Below the pieces are notes generated by a model. It worked only from the letters and a program-made list of their open reading frames with translations. It did not search any database and was not told where the DNA came from. A stretch of DNA of 64,000 nt, from assembly GCF_036898095.1 (NCBI RefSeq), contig NC_090757.1, positions 72,224,448-72,288,447 on the forward strand, given 5' to 3'. This DNA is from Palaemon carinicauda (Eukaryota; Arthropoda; Malacostraca; Decapoda; Palaemonidae). A program made the translations under genes and the position numbers. Of the stretch, positions 35,866 to 47,075 are shown piece by piece (the stretch's first letter is position 1; each line of letters opens with the position of its first letter).

Positions 35866-37742
35866 CGTCTCTTCAGACGGAGGTGTCTTTTCCTGGGACA
35901 CCTCTTCAACTTCTTCCTGGGAAAGTTCTTCAATTTCTTCCAAAGGCGTACTAGCAGGAGGAACTGGCTCATTTTTGCGAGGCTGGAAGAACATTGTGAT
36001 CGGAAGTTGTTGCCGCTGCTTCTTTTTTCGATCTAAGAGTATCTTGTAGGGAGTCATTATGTCATCAACCTTGTTGCAGAATTGCATCGACCGAACCATA
36101 TCCTCGTCCCACTCTTGCAACATTTCTTTCAACTCCTTCGCATGGTTGCAGGCCTTGGCAAGCCGTTCTAATGTTAAGCCCGTTTCTTCGACATTTTCTT
36201 GGGTCTCTTCCTGGGTTTCACTCTTCTTCGCTTGCCGATTTCGTCAGGTCTTCTAGGTCTGCGTCAGTTAGGGGCTGGGAATGGCAGTCCAACAACTCGT
36301 CGACGTCTTCAGTCGTCATGTCACCAAACCCGTCACCTCCAATTATGGCAGCCAACTGCACAGATTTGCGTATTGCAGAGTGTTGGATTTCAGCAGGTGT
36401 AAATCCCTCGTCGTTGTAAACAATCTGGGGCCACAACTTCTTCCAGCTCGCATTCACGGTTGCAGGTTTCATCTCTTGCAGTGCCTTCTGAATATTCTGC
36501 AGGCACGTGGCTATGGTGTACTGCCGCCAGTACGCCTTCTAGTTAAAATCTTCATCCTCATCATCTTGGGCAGCATCCACACATGCAACGAGGTCTGCCA
36601 AGGTATTCTTCGTGTAGAGGGCCTTGAACGCCCTGATAACCCCCTGGTCCATCGGTTGAATTAATGACGTGGTGTTGGGTGGCAGGAACTCAACCTGAAT
36701 GCCCTCATGCGACAGGTCAGTTGCGTGTCCACCAGCGTTATCCATAAGGAGAAGGATCTTGAATGTCAAGCCCTTCTCTAAGAGATATTTTGCTGACTTG
36801 CGGGATAAAACACTGATGGAACCAGTTGGAGGTCAGCATCTTCGTAATCCATGCTTTTTGATTATGCATCCAGTACACGGGAAGGAGATTCTTATCTTTA
36901 TTTTTCAAAGCGCGAGGATTTTTCGACTTATAAATAAGCCCCGGCTTTAGCAAAAATCCAGCAGCATTGCCACACATCACGAGGGTAACGCGATCCTTGA
37001 ATGCTTTAAAGCCAGAGGCTTTGGCTTCCTCTTTGAACAGGAAAGTTCGCGACGGCATTCTCTTCCAAAACAAGCCGGTCTCATCCATATTAAACACTTG
37101 TTCCGGCTTGTATCCACCTTCGGCGATAATCTTCTTGAATGTCTGGTTCGCGTAAGTTTCAGCAGCGGCAGTGTCAGCCGAAGCAGCCTCGCCATGCAGG
37201 GAAACGCTTTTCAGGGCGAAGCATTTCTGAAACTTCGCGAACCATCCTTTGCTGGCGGAAAAACGTTGTTTCTGAGGCTGGGAATCAGTGGATGTCCCTC
37301 GTTGAGGATCATCTGCATCATCATCATCTTCAGCATGGTTGCCGTCGTCGTCTTGAGGTTCCTTTGCAGCAAAATTCTCATATAAGCTCAAAGCCTTTGT
37401 TCGGATGGTGTTCGTATCCAAGGCTATGTTCTTCTTCCGGCAGTCGGCAATCCACACAGCTAAAGCACCTTCCATGCGTACGATGGTTTTATTACGCGTT
37501 GTAACGACTCGCTTCGCTGATCTGCTAAAGGTGATTGCAGCCGTCTTTCTAATGTTCGCCTCGTCCTTCTTGATATAGCGAACAGTAGATTCGTTGATTC
37601 CAAAATGGCGCGCCGCGGCCGCGTAACTTCTACCGTCTTTTAACATATCGAGAAGCGTAACCTTCTCAGCAATTGTCATCATCCTTCGGTGGCGTTTAGG
37701 CTCACTACCAGCCTTAGTAGAAGCAGAACGCTTGGGAGGCAT
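35866..37742 (-). pseudogene. Tigger transposase, broken
   Basis: The ATG at 37742 opens a 334-residue frame. Residues 1-70 form a basic N-terminus with a CENP-B/psq-type helix-turn-helix (YAAAARHFGINESTVRYIKK). A second DNA-binding stretch follows (ALAVWIADCRKKN...), then the first catalytic Asp of the DDE/D domain at Asp220 (FNMDETGLF). One extra A near 36795 shifts the frame. The next frame carries the second Asp (LLLMDNAGGH) and third Asp (IQPMDQGVI). A TAG at about 36541 interrupts it, a further frameshift lies near 36235, and the acidic C-terminal tail runs to about 35866. With two shifts and one stop this copy cannot encode a full protein. Confidence 0.92.
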
Positions 37743-38077
37743 TGTACAGTAGGATTTAACAAAAAGTTCAACTTAAAAAGGTCGCACACAGCACAGATTA
37801 AACTTCACAAACTTAAGAACGTCTACTCAGCGATACGCCGTAAGAGAAAGTGGACGACCCGGGCCCGCGAGAACCTAGATGCTGGAAGCTGGAGATGCGG
37901 GCAAAACACCAATCACAGGCTAGATAACAAAACTTGAGTTCTGATTCGTCATCTATCAGCGCTTGAACCAATCACAACCCGTCTTACAGTATATGATGCG
38001 TAGGTTACCAACTCAAAGTACAAGATACCCCGCGCATACCGTACGTACAGTATTAATAATAATAATAATAAATAATG

Positions 38078-38226
38078 ATAATAATACAGTACTGTAATAA
38101 CAATAATAATAATGATAATAATAATAACAATCATAATTTTATTAACAACAACAACAATAATAATAATAATAACAATAATAATAATAGCTTTACGTATGCT
38201 ATTTTATTCTTTTGTAGGATGTGTGT

Positions 38227-38305
<79 letters not shown>

Positions 38306-38674
38306 TTATTCGAAATGTGATTTTTGCAACAAAGAATATTATTGGATGCAGTACTACGTACGTATACATACAAAAGATTCATGGAAAAGAAGCACATCCA
38401 TTATATTTGTAGTACAGTAGTAGCCATCAGCAGCCTTACACCATTCTAATATTGTATGACTGCATCTGATTTGCGTTTCATGTTCGATTTAATTTTACTA
38501 CGTACTGTATACAGTACTGAATTATCGTATGATAATAATACAGTAATAATAATAATAATAATGATAATAATAATAACAATAATAATTTTATTAACAACAA
38601 CAACAATAATAATAATAATAACAATAATAATAATAGCTTTACGTATGCTATTTTATTCTTTTGTAGGATGTGTG

Positions 38675-38710
<36 letters not shown>

Positions 38711-38943
38711 GTACGCTTATTCGAAATGTGATTTTTGCAACAAAGAATATTATTGGATGCAGTACTACGTATGTATACATACAAAAGAATCATGGAAAAG
38801 ATGCACATCCATTACATTTGTAGTACAGTAGTAGCCATCAGCAGCCTTACACCATTCTAATATGGTATGACTGCATCTGATTTGCGTTTCATGTTCGATT
38901 TAATTTTACTACGTACTGTATACAGTACTGTACTATCGTATGA
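38078..38943. repeat. Tandem duplication of about 0.43 kb inside Tigger
   Basis: 38078-38529 and 38530-38943 are near-identical head-to-tail copies. Each has an AAT-rich start, a CT microsatellite (about 75 bases in the first, about 35 interrupted in the second), TACGCTTATTCGAAATGTGA, and ends at a CGTACTGTATACAGTACTG block. The length difference is mainly in the CT tract. Confidence 0.92.
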
Positions 38944-39068
38944 TCACATTCTCTTTTCGTGTTTTATTTCTTTCTGTGCTGAATTATATATCATATGTAA
39001 TGCAATGAACAATCAGTAAGAGCAGATATTACTAATTACAGTATTAATGGAATTACAGGTAACGAAAT

Positions 39069-39272
39069 ATGACAAATTCGAAGATAATTTGTATTTTTCC
39101 TAACCATACAAACCTTAGCTATTTACAAAGGGTTATTACTTTTAGCGTAGCTGAAATGGCGAGCCATTAGAATTTAACGAGGGTGTATTACCCCCGCGCT
39201 AGTTAGCGGGGGGGTAGGGGAGTGGTAGCTAGCTACCCCTCCTCCCCCTCACACACAGGTGAATACTCACTT
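39069..39272 (-). repeat. Element D 3' inverted terminal repeat
   Basis: Reverse complement of 46750-46931 over most of its length, including the CCCCCGCGCTAGTTAGCGGG palindrome-like block and the TCACACACAGGTGAATACTC segment. Confidence 0.92.
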
Positions 39273-39334
39273 TCACTTAGAGGTAGGACTTGTCTTGGGG
39301 GACAGGGCTGGCGGGCAAATATGTGTAAATAGCT

Positions 39335-39415
39335 AAGGTTTGTATGGTTAGGAAAAATACAAATTATCTTCGAATTTGTCATTTGTTCCGTAACCGAAAT
39401 ACAAACCACGCTATT
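39335..39415 (-). repeat. Element D internal complementary region
   Basis: Plus-strand AATTTGTCATTTGTTCCGTA spans the joined-end sequence of the two termini (right end ...TTTGTCAT, left end TTGTTCCG...). Confidence 0.88.
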
Positions 39416-39901
39416 TACAAAGGGTGACTTATCCCTTAGGAAGGGTGGAAAGTCCCCAGCCATACTGGCTTTGGCTTTACCCGGGGACTCAGAATCCGAG
39501 TGAGTCGCACTCGAGAAAAGGAGTCCCTGCACCTCACAAGTTCCTTGCACCGCAAGGAACCATGTGGCCTACGTAAGCTTGTGTGTGAAGGAAGAAGTGT
39601 GACCCGTCCTAGGCAGTTGACCTGGAGTTCCAGAAGGAACTCTGGGTTAGGACGTTCCCAATACCACCTCGTCAGGGTATGGGGGACGCGACAGTATTGA
39701 CTCAATACTCGGAACACAAGGAAGCATGGTTTACCTGCAGAGGTTCGAGGTCAGCTATGCAGAGACCAGGATGCTGCTTCCCCGTAGAGGGGATGATGAA
39801 GAAAGAAGTAAGGGCCAGACATACTTCTTTCGTTCATGCAGACTAAAACCTGATAACAATGCCCTCAACCTTCTGCTACCTGTCCAAAAAGGAGCCTGAG
39901 G

Positions 39902-41250
39902 TTAGACCAGCTGTTGTGTAGCCACCACAGAGCGATAGAAAACGTATCGAGACTCCTGTGGGTCACGCCCTGCAGGAAGCGGGCTGCGAAGGTCATCAGA
40001 CGCTTCCAGACTCCAGCTTGTAGCACCTGCGTCACAGAGTAGTATTACTCGAAGGCGAGGGACGTTGCGATGTATCCAACATCGTGCTGTAGGGCGACGT
40101 GACGGGGGAGGGTCTGAAGACAGGTCGAGATGAATGTCCTTGAGTCCGGGCTGAAGAGGTATACTGGTGACTCTCCCCCCATGTCCTCCTTGTGTTCCCA
40201 AATCGGCTGCAACTGAGGCCAAACTGCAGCTGTTCCCAGCGCTAACCTCTCGATTCCTGTACTGGCAAGAAAGAGAAGGTCTTGGGACATCAGACACAGA
40301 ATGGAGACTCAAAATCTTGAATGAATCGGACCGAAGGGTCGGGACCCTCAGATTCTGAGTCTAGCCAACAACTCAGGAGCGAGCCTGAATGTTGCCTTCC
40401 CCTCTTCCTTAGAAAGGGGGGGGAGTAGTAAGAGACCAAGAAGATTGCTTACACACTGGCCGTGGCCAGAGTGAGCAGAAGACCCAAGGCGGAATACAAT
40501 CCGAGGCCTGTCATAAAAGGGTCTTGAGAAGATCTCTTAAAGGACTAAAAGTCCGAGCCATGCTCCAAGTTGGAGGTCTTCCTCCGACTAGGGCAGGGAC
40601 GATCGTAGCTTCGCATGAGCGAGGATAGATCCAGCGGGCAGGAAAAAAGTTATTCCTTTAAGCCTGAAGGTCAGGGAAAGGCTGAGCGACAGGCTTCATT
40701 GCCAAGAGCGGAAAGGAGTTTCCTCCCGCCGAAAGGCAATAAGACCGTTATTGCTGGAGAAGAGGCCTCACGGGAAGAGGTATATCTCCCACGGCACCAA
40801 CCACCTTAGACTCTTCACTTTGCCTGGGAGACCCCTGTGGATGACTATCGCAGATGACGCGACCTCCGTACCGCGACTGTAGCGGGTTGTCTCTTCTAGA
40901 GGAGGAAGCGTAGTGTCTCCAGGCATGAAGCCGAAGCGACGTCCCGGTTCGGGAGAGATGTCGCAGTGTGGTTGCTTGAGTAGTCTGCGCCGTGGGAGAA
41001 GCTCTCCCGGGAGTTCCGTCAGGGGAAGCAGAGGGTCCAGAAACCGTTCTGCGCATAGTCCCAGTGGAGCTCTCCCATTGAAAGGTTGACAGACAACCTG
41101 GTTTTGTTGAGACCCATTGTCCGCAGACAAAAAGGAGGGAAGACGCAGGCGTCGAAGTTGTCCCACCATCACCGGAATGCATCTTGCCAGAGTCTCGGGG
41201 TCTGAGACTGGGGGGAAAACTAGCGGAAGCTTGAGGTTCCAAGCTGTCGC
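39902..41250 (-). pseudogene. Element D methyltransferase end and tyrosine recombinase, broken
   Basis: Minus-strand fragments match E and G. They include TVSGPSASPDGTPGRASPT and LRLHAWR near 41000-41170 and DPPPSRRP near 40120. A frameshifted C-terminus ends VVATQQLV at 39902, equivalent to VVAAQQLV in E and G. Catalytic boxes are lost to indels. Confidence 0.78.
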
Positions 41251-41499
41251 GATCAGGTCCCCCAGACCAGCACTTGCTGGTTACCCAAGGTCAAAGACCC
41301 TTAGGTACACTCTCTCTATGAGGCTCTGCTCGGATAGTCTGAGAGAAACATTCCCCTGCCTGGAATGAGAGAGCCGATGGTGGAATTGAGAGAATCTCAA
41401 TCATCCCGGTATCTCTACTGCAAGATGTGAAGGTGTGAAAATGCGTCCCCTGCTGGTTAGCATGAAGTCGACACGCAACGGGGCGACTTGGCAGGAGCG

Positions 41500-42700
41500 G
41501 TAGGATCTGAAGAGGGGCCAGACTAAGGCCCTTAAGCCTGCCTGAATGATGGAGAGGTATCCTTCAGGTCTTGACCATAGGCCTGGACCGGAACATGCCC
41601 CCCCCCCCTTTCCTTTGACGAGTCCGAGAACCGCATCAAGAATGTGGGGAAAGGACGAGAATATCCTCTACCATCAAGAGGCTCCATAGGTCAACACCCA
41701 TTGCAGGTTTAATAGTTCCGCTGGTCCCATAGGGCCAGGGAGTCCGGTTAAACATTGCCTGAAGCCACCGGAACTTGGATCGCCCCACATGGAACTTATC
41801 CTGAGGCGACCGTTCGGACTATAAACGGGTCAATGAGGAAAGAAGAACTAGGAAACGTTCCAAGGTAGGGCTGAAAACTCTGCTTGACTGAGAACAGGTA
41901 CTGCGACTCTCCTCAGTCTTGCCACAGTCAACCGAAAGGAAGGCTCGGAGGATGTGGTAACAGAATCTGGCGTCCCCAGGTGGTCACCCATCCAAGTACC
42001 GACGTTGCTTAACCTCGCTGGACGGACGAGAAGCGGGGTTTCCAACGTGGTAAGGCGGTTGACTCAATATCATGGCCAGATACTCCAGATGTTGAGGCAG
42101 AGGAAGAGAAGGCTCCAAGCAAAATACCATGAGCCCACACTCATGGTCAGCATTCGGAAGCTTTTCCCGGCGCTGAAGAAGGTCGAAACCCGAGCCTACC
42201 GGAGTTGACCAGCCCTCCAAACAGCAGAGGAGGCGGAAGTCTGCACCTGAGCGGCCAAGAGGAAGGCAGGGAGAGTTCTCTGGGGAAACAAACCTGCTAT
42301 GCCACGGCGGGATAGCCACACTGCATCATAAGCAGGAATACTTGCAGTTTAGGCTGAATTCGACGAGCACCCTGGAAGATGGATGGAATGGAAACTGAAA
42401 GTACCCGTCCTTCCGATCCAGGGTTAAAGGAGTCCTGTCGCCTCGTTACCAGTCTGATCGATTCTGCTGGTCTACGCTGGCCAAAGTTTGTTCGACAAAC
42501 TTGATCAGGGCTGAGAGGTCGACTATGGACATCCCCTCTCAGATCCTTCCTTACAAGAAAGGATCGACTGAGGGGGCCGGGGGTGAAGCCGTCGATGATC
42601 CTAAGGAAGACCTTCGCCTAAGGTATGGATCATTCTGCCCAACCGGGCAACTCTGCTGATGCTATGGCATAGAGGTTCAGAGACACTGAATTCGCTGACA
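41500..42700 (-). pseudogene. Element D reverse transcriptase/RNase H remnant
   Basis: Minus-strand sequence near 42480-42530 reads VIDLSALIKFVEQ, matching VIDLSALNRFVKQ of E and G. 42065-42110 matches the GMIIDT region and 41870-41950 the ARLRRV region. Near 41591-41640 it carries the FSD-K-GWG start of RNase H, with an 11-base G run at the point where E and G also change frame. Several indels. Interrupted by a 5S-derived insertion. Confidence 0.75.
41955..42063 (-). pseudogene. 5S rRNA-derived sequence inside element D
   Basis: On the minus strand this begins GTCAACCGCCTTACCACGTT and runs through TTCTCGTCCG and the A-box-like GAGGTTAAGCAACGTCGG. It continues with TACTTGGATGGGTGACCACC (the C-box region) to a CTGTTACC end. 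That is essentially the whole length of a eukaryotic 5S rRNA (about 120 nt) minus about 10 nt between GTCGG and TACTTGG. Element D homology to other copies resumes on both sides. It is either a 5S retropseudogene or a 5S-headed SINE lacking its body. Identification rests on my knowledge of 5S rRNA, not a search. Confidence 0.85.
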
Positions 42701-43883
42701 GAGACGGCAGGCGCGATATCCTTGGCTACTCACAGAGATTGTGCGGGAATGGGCATCGGGAAGCTGTCATTCGGATGAGTAACCTTAAGCATCCTCCCAG
42801 CGAAAAAACCTGCAATCCTAGAGTTCGTGAACTCCTTTTAGGACTATGCCCCCCCGGGGGAGTCTCCCGTGCCATCTGTTCCTGACAGGAGGAAACTGCA
42901 ATTGGACACCTTGTCCCAGTTGTCGTAGCCGATAACTTAGGCCGACGTGGTTGAAAGAAAAGGGAGCTGGAGCCCTGCAGAGTCTGGAAGAAAGCGCCTT
43001 GGAGGAGTGAAACCGGAAGTCGATTTACTCCGCACAGCAGATGTTTAAGTCTCTGTCCTTGGGCAAAGACAAAACTCTTCTCAAGGATGGAAGGGTGTCT
43101 GAGGTCGTTGACCTCCACAGATGAGACACCCGAAGGAAGCCTTCAGTCAGTGCGTCCAGATGGTACAACATCGAGCTTGTCCGCAAGTAGATACTTAACG
43201 ACGAAAGGCCAAGGTGCCTGAGCTCGAGAGGAGGAAAGTACCCTTGATCTTCCTGTAGCTTCCTTGAACCAAACCTCGGGCCGTAACCGAGGAGGGATAG
43301 AACCTGGTAAGCTCCCAGAGGAAGAGGTAAGCAGTCACCCCTTGTCCGATGGAGAAATCTTCAACGGAAAGCCCCCCCGCCAAAAATCCTTCCAGGGCGG
43401 GAGAAGGAGAGAGTACTCGTGCAGGAGAGGGGACCCTCGAGACCGACCTCTTGGGAACCAACTTCGCCCTGGGGGAAGTCACCACGAAGTCCACTCCTCT
43501 CTTTCTCTTCAGCGTAGGAGAGACAGCCGCTGGTTTGTTACCCTGGCCGGTGAGTGCTGGTTTCATAACCCTCATTAACGCCCGTGCCAGCGGATCAAAC
43601 CATGTCTGCTGCTCCAAGGACACAGAGTCCGAAATCCTCGCTAAGGTGAAAGGGATCGGGCGATCCTTTGGAGAGGACACGACGGTTCCTGCCTGAAAAG
43701 AAGGTGGGAAGAATGCTGTACTGACCTGTCTTCGTCCTGCACTACCAACCTGTGCTTGGATGGAGGTGATCCCGAGTGCCGCCTAGGAGCACGCGTCCCT
43801 GCTGCTACCACCGGCTGTGGAATTCGCCGCGAACTATGGTCGCGCGAGGGCGAACGGTCGCGCAAAGGCGAATGGTTGCGCGG

Positions 43884-44040
43884 GCGCACAGGCGAGTGGT
43901 CGCGCGGGCGCGCAGGCGAGCGGTCGCGAGGGCGCGCAGGCGAGCGATCGCGCGGGCGCGCAGGCGAGCGATCGCGCGGGCGCGCAGGCGAGCGATCGCG
44001 CGGGCGCGCAGGCGAGCGATCGCGCGGGCGCGCAGGCGAA
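43884..44040 (-). repeat. 24-bp tandem repeat in element D gag
   Basis: About 6.5 units of GCGAGCGATCGCGCGGGCGC plus GCAG. The length is a multiple of three, so it encodes an 8-residue Arg/Ala repeat on the minus strand. The same repeat occurs in element G at about 58555-58690. Confidence 0.92.
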
Positions 44041-44125
44041 TGGGCGTGACGGCGAGGGATCGTGCTGCCGCGTAGGTGAAGAAGATCGCTGGCGGTAAGC
44101 GATGGCGAGCAGCATGTGTAGGTGA

Positions 44126-44665
44126 ATGATCGCGTGATAGGGTGCGATGGTGATCAGCATCCGCAAGAGGGCGAGCGTTCAGGGTTGTGCGATGAGGAGC
44201 AGCATGCGTAAGCGGGCAATCGTGCAGGGTTGTGCGATGGCGAGCAGCATGCGCAGGTGAATGATCGCGTGAAAGGGTGCGATGGTGATCAGCATCTGCA
44301 GGAGGGCGATCGTTCAGGGTTGTGCGATGAGGAGCAGCATGCGTAAGCGGGCAATCGTTCAGGGTTGTGCGATGGCGAGCAGCATGCTCAGGTGAATGAT
44401 CGCGTGAAAGGGTGCGATGGTGATCAGCATCTGCAGGAGGGCGATCGTTCAGGGTTGTGCGATGAGGAGCAGCATGCGTAAGCGGGCAATCGTTCAGGGT
44501 TGTGCGATGGCGAGCAGCATGCTCAGGTGAATGATCGCGTGAAAGGGTGCGATGGTGATCAGCATCCGCAAGAGGGCGATCGTTCAGGGTTGTGCGATGA
44601 GGAGCAGCATGCGTAAGCGGGCAATCGTTCAGGGTTGTGCGATGGCGATCAGCATCCGCAGTTGA
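44126..44665 (-). repeat. 135-bp tandem repeat in element D gag
   Basis: Four units, starting at 44126, 44261, 44396 and 44531 at exact 135-base spacing. In the minus-strand gag frame each unit is 45 residues of His/Arg/Pro-rich sequence (RTLSRDHSP.HAARHRTTLN and so on). Confidence 0.92.
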
Positions 44666-44902
44666 GGGTCGCGCGATGGCGATCAGCATCCGCAGTTGAG
44701 GGTCGCGCGATGGCGATCAGCATCCGCAGTTGAGGGTCGCGCGATGGCGATCAGTATCTGCAGTTGAGGGTCGCGCGATGGCGATCAGCATCCGCAGTTG
44801 AGGGTCGCGCGATGGCGATCAGCATCCGCAGTTGAGGGTCGCGCGATGGCGATCAGCATCTGCAGTTGAGGGTCGCGCGATGGCGATCAGCATCCGCAGT
44901 TG
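44641..44902 (-). repeat. 34-bp tandem repeat in element D gag
   Basis: About 7.7 units of GATGGCGATCAGCATCCGCA plus GTTGAGGGTCGCGC, with starts every 34 bases from 44641. Not a multiple of three, so the frame rotates and the array is probably a post-insertion expansion. Confidence 0.94.
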
Positions 44903-44986
44903 AGCTAGTAGCTGGCGAACCATGTTCCTTCAGAAGTGTTGGAGAACGTTGGCGTGCCAGCTGTAACACACGTGAGCGATCCGGAG

Positions 44987-45095
44987 ATCGCTGGCGAGCT
45001 GATGATCGCTGACGAGCTGACGATCGCTGGCGAGCTGATGATCGCTGACGAGCTGATGATCGCTGACGAGCTGATGATCGCTGACGAGCAGAAGG
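44987..45095 (-). repeat. 18-bp tandem repeat in element D gag
   Basis: Six units of GATCGCTGACGAGCTGAT and a one-base variant (CTGGC). A related CTCGCCAGCGATCACC unit is found in G at 57775-57860. Confidence 0.9.
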
Positions 45096-46009
45096 CTACG
45101 CGTGGAAGCCTGCGCAAAGAAGAGTCCTTGACCCCGACCTGAACCGAAGTTCTAGATCGCGAGGGCGAACGTGGGCGCACAGGGCACGTAACAGGAACCG
45201 CAGGGAAGATCATCTTGAAAGCGCTGACGAACAGGGAGCGCTGACGAACAGAAGGGCGCGCAGGGAAACCCTGACACGCAAGGGAAGAACCCCCGTGGGG
45301 GCAACCCTTTGCCCCGAAGGGATCGTTGTCCGCCGGGAGACTGATGTCCGTCGGAAGACCGCTGTCCGTCGGGAAGACCGTTGTCCGTCGGGAAGACCGT
45401 TGCCCGTCGGGAGACGAGATTAGACTGCTGTCCATCTGCACCAAGACGGAAGATCGAGAAAAAGAAGTTGTAGGCTGCAAACGGAGATTCAAAAAGGCGC
45501 CTCAAGCACCCTTATAGGGAGATGAGAGGCCCTTACGACGAGGCGGACGGAGGGCCTTACGGCGAGGGAGGCCAACAGCAACAGCAACAGAAGAAACCTC
45601 CGAAGAGGAGTCTCTATGAGTGTACTCTCTCGCGAACGACAGAGAAACACTTCGTGGAAGAGACTGGTCAGCCAGTGACCTAAAAGGGGCAATCCTCCGA
45701 AGAGGAGCCCCTGCAGTTGCACAGCCCCTTGAGCGAAACTGCAGGTGCGACCGCTCAGCACCAAGAGCATAGTCGCACGAAAAAAAGGCAAGAGAAGAAA
45801 CCCCCCAAAAGAGGAAAAGCTCAAGCCTGGACAGGAAAAAACTTCCCTCGGAAGGAAAGTTATCCGCCCAAGGAGGCAAGCCTCCTGACTGTTCTAAAAT
45901 GAACTGGAGAGCTGTCCGTCGACACGGGAGTACTACCAGTAGAAGGAGACACGCCCCTGACGACAATACAAGGGGGGAGGCAGCAACAGCCGAATCCCCA
46001 GGACTCAAC

Positions 46010-46248
46010 CAGACAGCTCACACCGTTGCTATATTACAGAAACGAACTAGATCGGTAACTGTAAAAAAATAAAACAAATAATATTAGTACACATTCATTC
46101 CCCCGGGAAGGCTCCGAAGAGGAATCCCGAGGAAAAGGAACAAGAATTACACAACAGGCACGTGCCCTCACAACCACTTACACTCGCGGAAGGAGAGCTG
46201 TAACCAAAACAGAATTATAACAATTATAATTATGTAACTATGTAATTA

Positions 46249-46279
<31 letters not shown>

Positions 46280-46745
46280 GAATGAATACTAAAGAAAAAA
46301 ACGAAAACCCCGAAAGGAATCGTTCTACAAGCTGAAAAATTAACAACTACAATTAGATTCATAAACTAATTGAGACAAAATGTACGGCGTAGCAACCCCA
46401 CCCACACGGGAAGGAAGCTACAAGGGCGTAGTAAAACATAGTAAAAGGGTGAACGACCTCAAGAGAGAGAGAGAGAGAAAGACCGAAGTCAAACTCGATC
46501 GCAACCCATAAAATTAGGCCGTGGTGGCCTAACTGCCGAGGCCTCCACGTAGATATCGTACACTACACACACACATCTGAAAAGGAAACTTACTTATTTC
46601 TATACTCAAATATATATACAAACATGAAAACATGTTTACATATATATTGAGTAAAAGAAAAGTAAGCGATTAAGTAAAGACAAAACAGACAATGGCTGCC
46701 AAGCGAGGACCAAGACAGAGACGTCTGTCACAGTCCGAGCCAAAA
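46010..46745. other. Non-coding 5' segment of element D
   Basis: Contains an A run of about 27 bases (46253-46279), a short GA run near 46460, and AT-rich sequence with no match to E or G, where the gag start would be. Could be an old insertion or a variant leader. Confidence 0.5.
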
Positions 46746-46749
46746 GTGA

Positions 46750-46931
46750 AAGTGAGTATTCACCTGTGTGTGAGGGGGAGGAGGGGTAGCTAGCTACCAC
46801 TCCCCTACCCCCCCGCTAACTAGCGCGGGGGTAATACACCCTCGTTAAATTCTAATGGCTCGCCATTTCAGCTACGCTAAAAGTAATAACCCTTTGTAAA
46901 TAGCGTGGTTTGTATTTCGGTTACGGAACAA
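46750..46931 (-). repeat. Element D 5' inverted terminal repeat
   Basis: Its minus strand starts TTGTTCCGTAACCGAAATAC, the same as G at 56001. Confidence 0.92.
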
Positions 46932-47039
46932 ATCGTATTTGGGGGTCTTCAGATTTCGCGGTATTTTCGAAATTTCCGGAAAATCCGCGATATGTATATA
47001 TATATGGGTTATGGAAAAAACCCGCGAAGTGATGAATCC

Positions 47040-47075
47040 GCGATGGTCGAACCGCGAAGTAGCGAGGGTTCACTG
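47040..47075 (-). repeat. Tigger right terminal inverted repeat
   Basis: Inverted copy of the left TIR, ending CGAGGGTTCACTG before the TA duplication. The inner portion repeats CCGCGA motifs. Confidence 0.9.

Larger units (their letters stand above)
42726..46008 (-). pseudogene. Element D gag-like protein, broken and expanded
   Basis: Minus-strand blocks match G gag. 45500-45720 carries PLRR.APFRSLADQ and LPRRKALRPP, and 43195-43680 carries KDRPIPFTLARISDSVSLEQQTWF and SPTLKRKRGVDFVVTSPRAK. 42960-43120 matches the C-terminal AVSERF...LRH region. Between 43880 and 45420 the gene is mostly tandem repeats. The cysteine module found at the start of E and G gag is not visible in 46010-46740, where unrelated AT-rich sequence sits instead. 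Confidence 0.78.
39069..46931 (-). mobile_element. DIRS1-like retrotransposon, element D (reverse orientation, decayed)
   Basis: Family-2 DIRS inserted in Tigger, reading right to left. The 5' terminal repeat is at 46750-46931 and the 3' repeat at 39069-39272. The termini match those of E and G (plus-strand ATGACAAATTCG at left, GGTTACGGAACAA at right). Between them lie broken gag, RT, methyltransferase and YR. There is no target duplication, consistent with YR-mediated insertion. A 5S rRNA-derived segment interrupts the RT. Confidence 0.9.
34832..47075 (-). mobile_element. Tigger/pogo DNA transposon, split by DIRS element D
   Basis: Begins CAGTGAACCCTCGTTTATCG and ends with the inverted CGAGGGTTCACTG. 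Both ends are flanked by TA (34830-34831 and 47076-47077), the expected Tc1/mariner-superfamily target duplication. The transposase is encoded on the minus strand. The element proper is 34832-39068 plus 46932-47075; the part between is DIRS element D. Confidence 0.93.

Noticed and set aside
36539..36769. Short minus-strand frame as a separate gene
   Set aside because: It is the middle of the frameshifted Tigger transposase (second and third catalytic Asp).
43756..44098. Plus-strand Arg/Gly-rich frames opposite element D gag
   Set aside because: Shadows of the minus-strand 24-bp coding repeat.
43884..44902. Regular GC-rich repeats as a CRISPR array
   Set aside because: Units are contiguous with no unique spacers, lie in a gag gene, and the window is eukaryotic.
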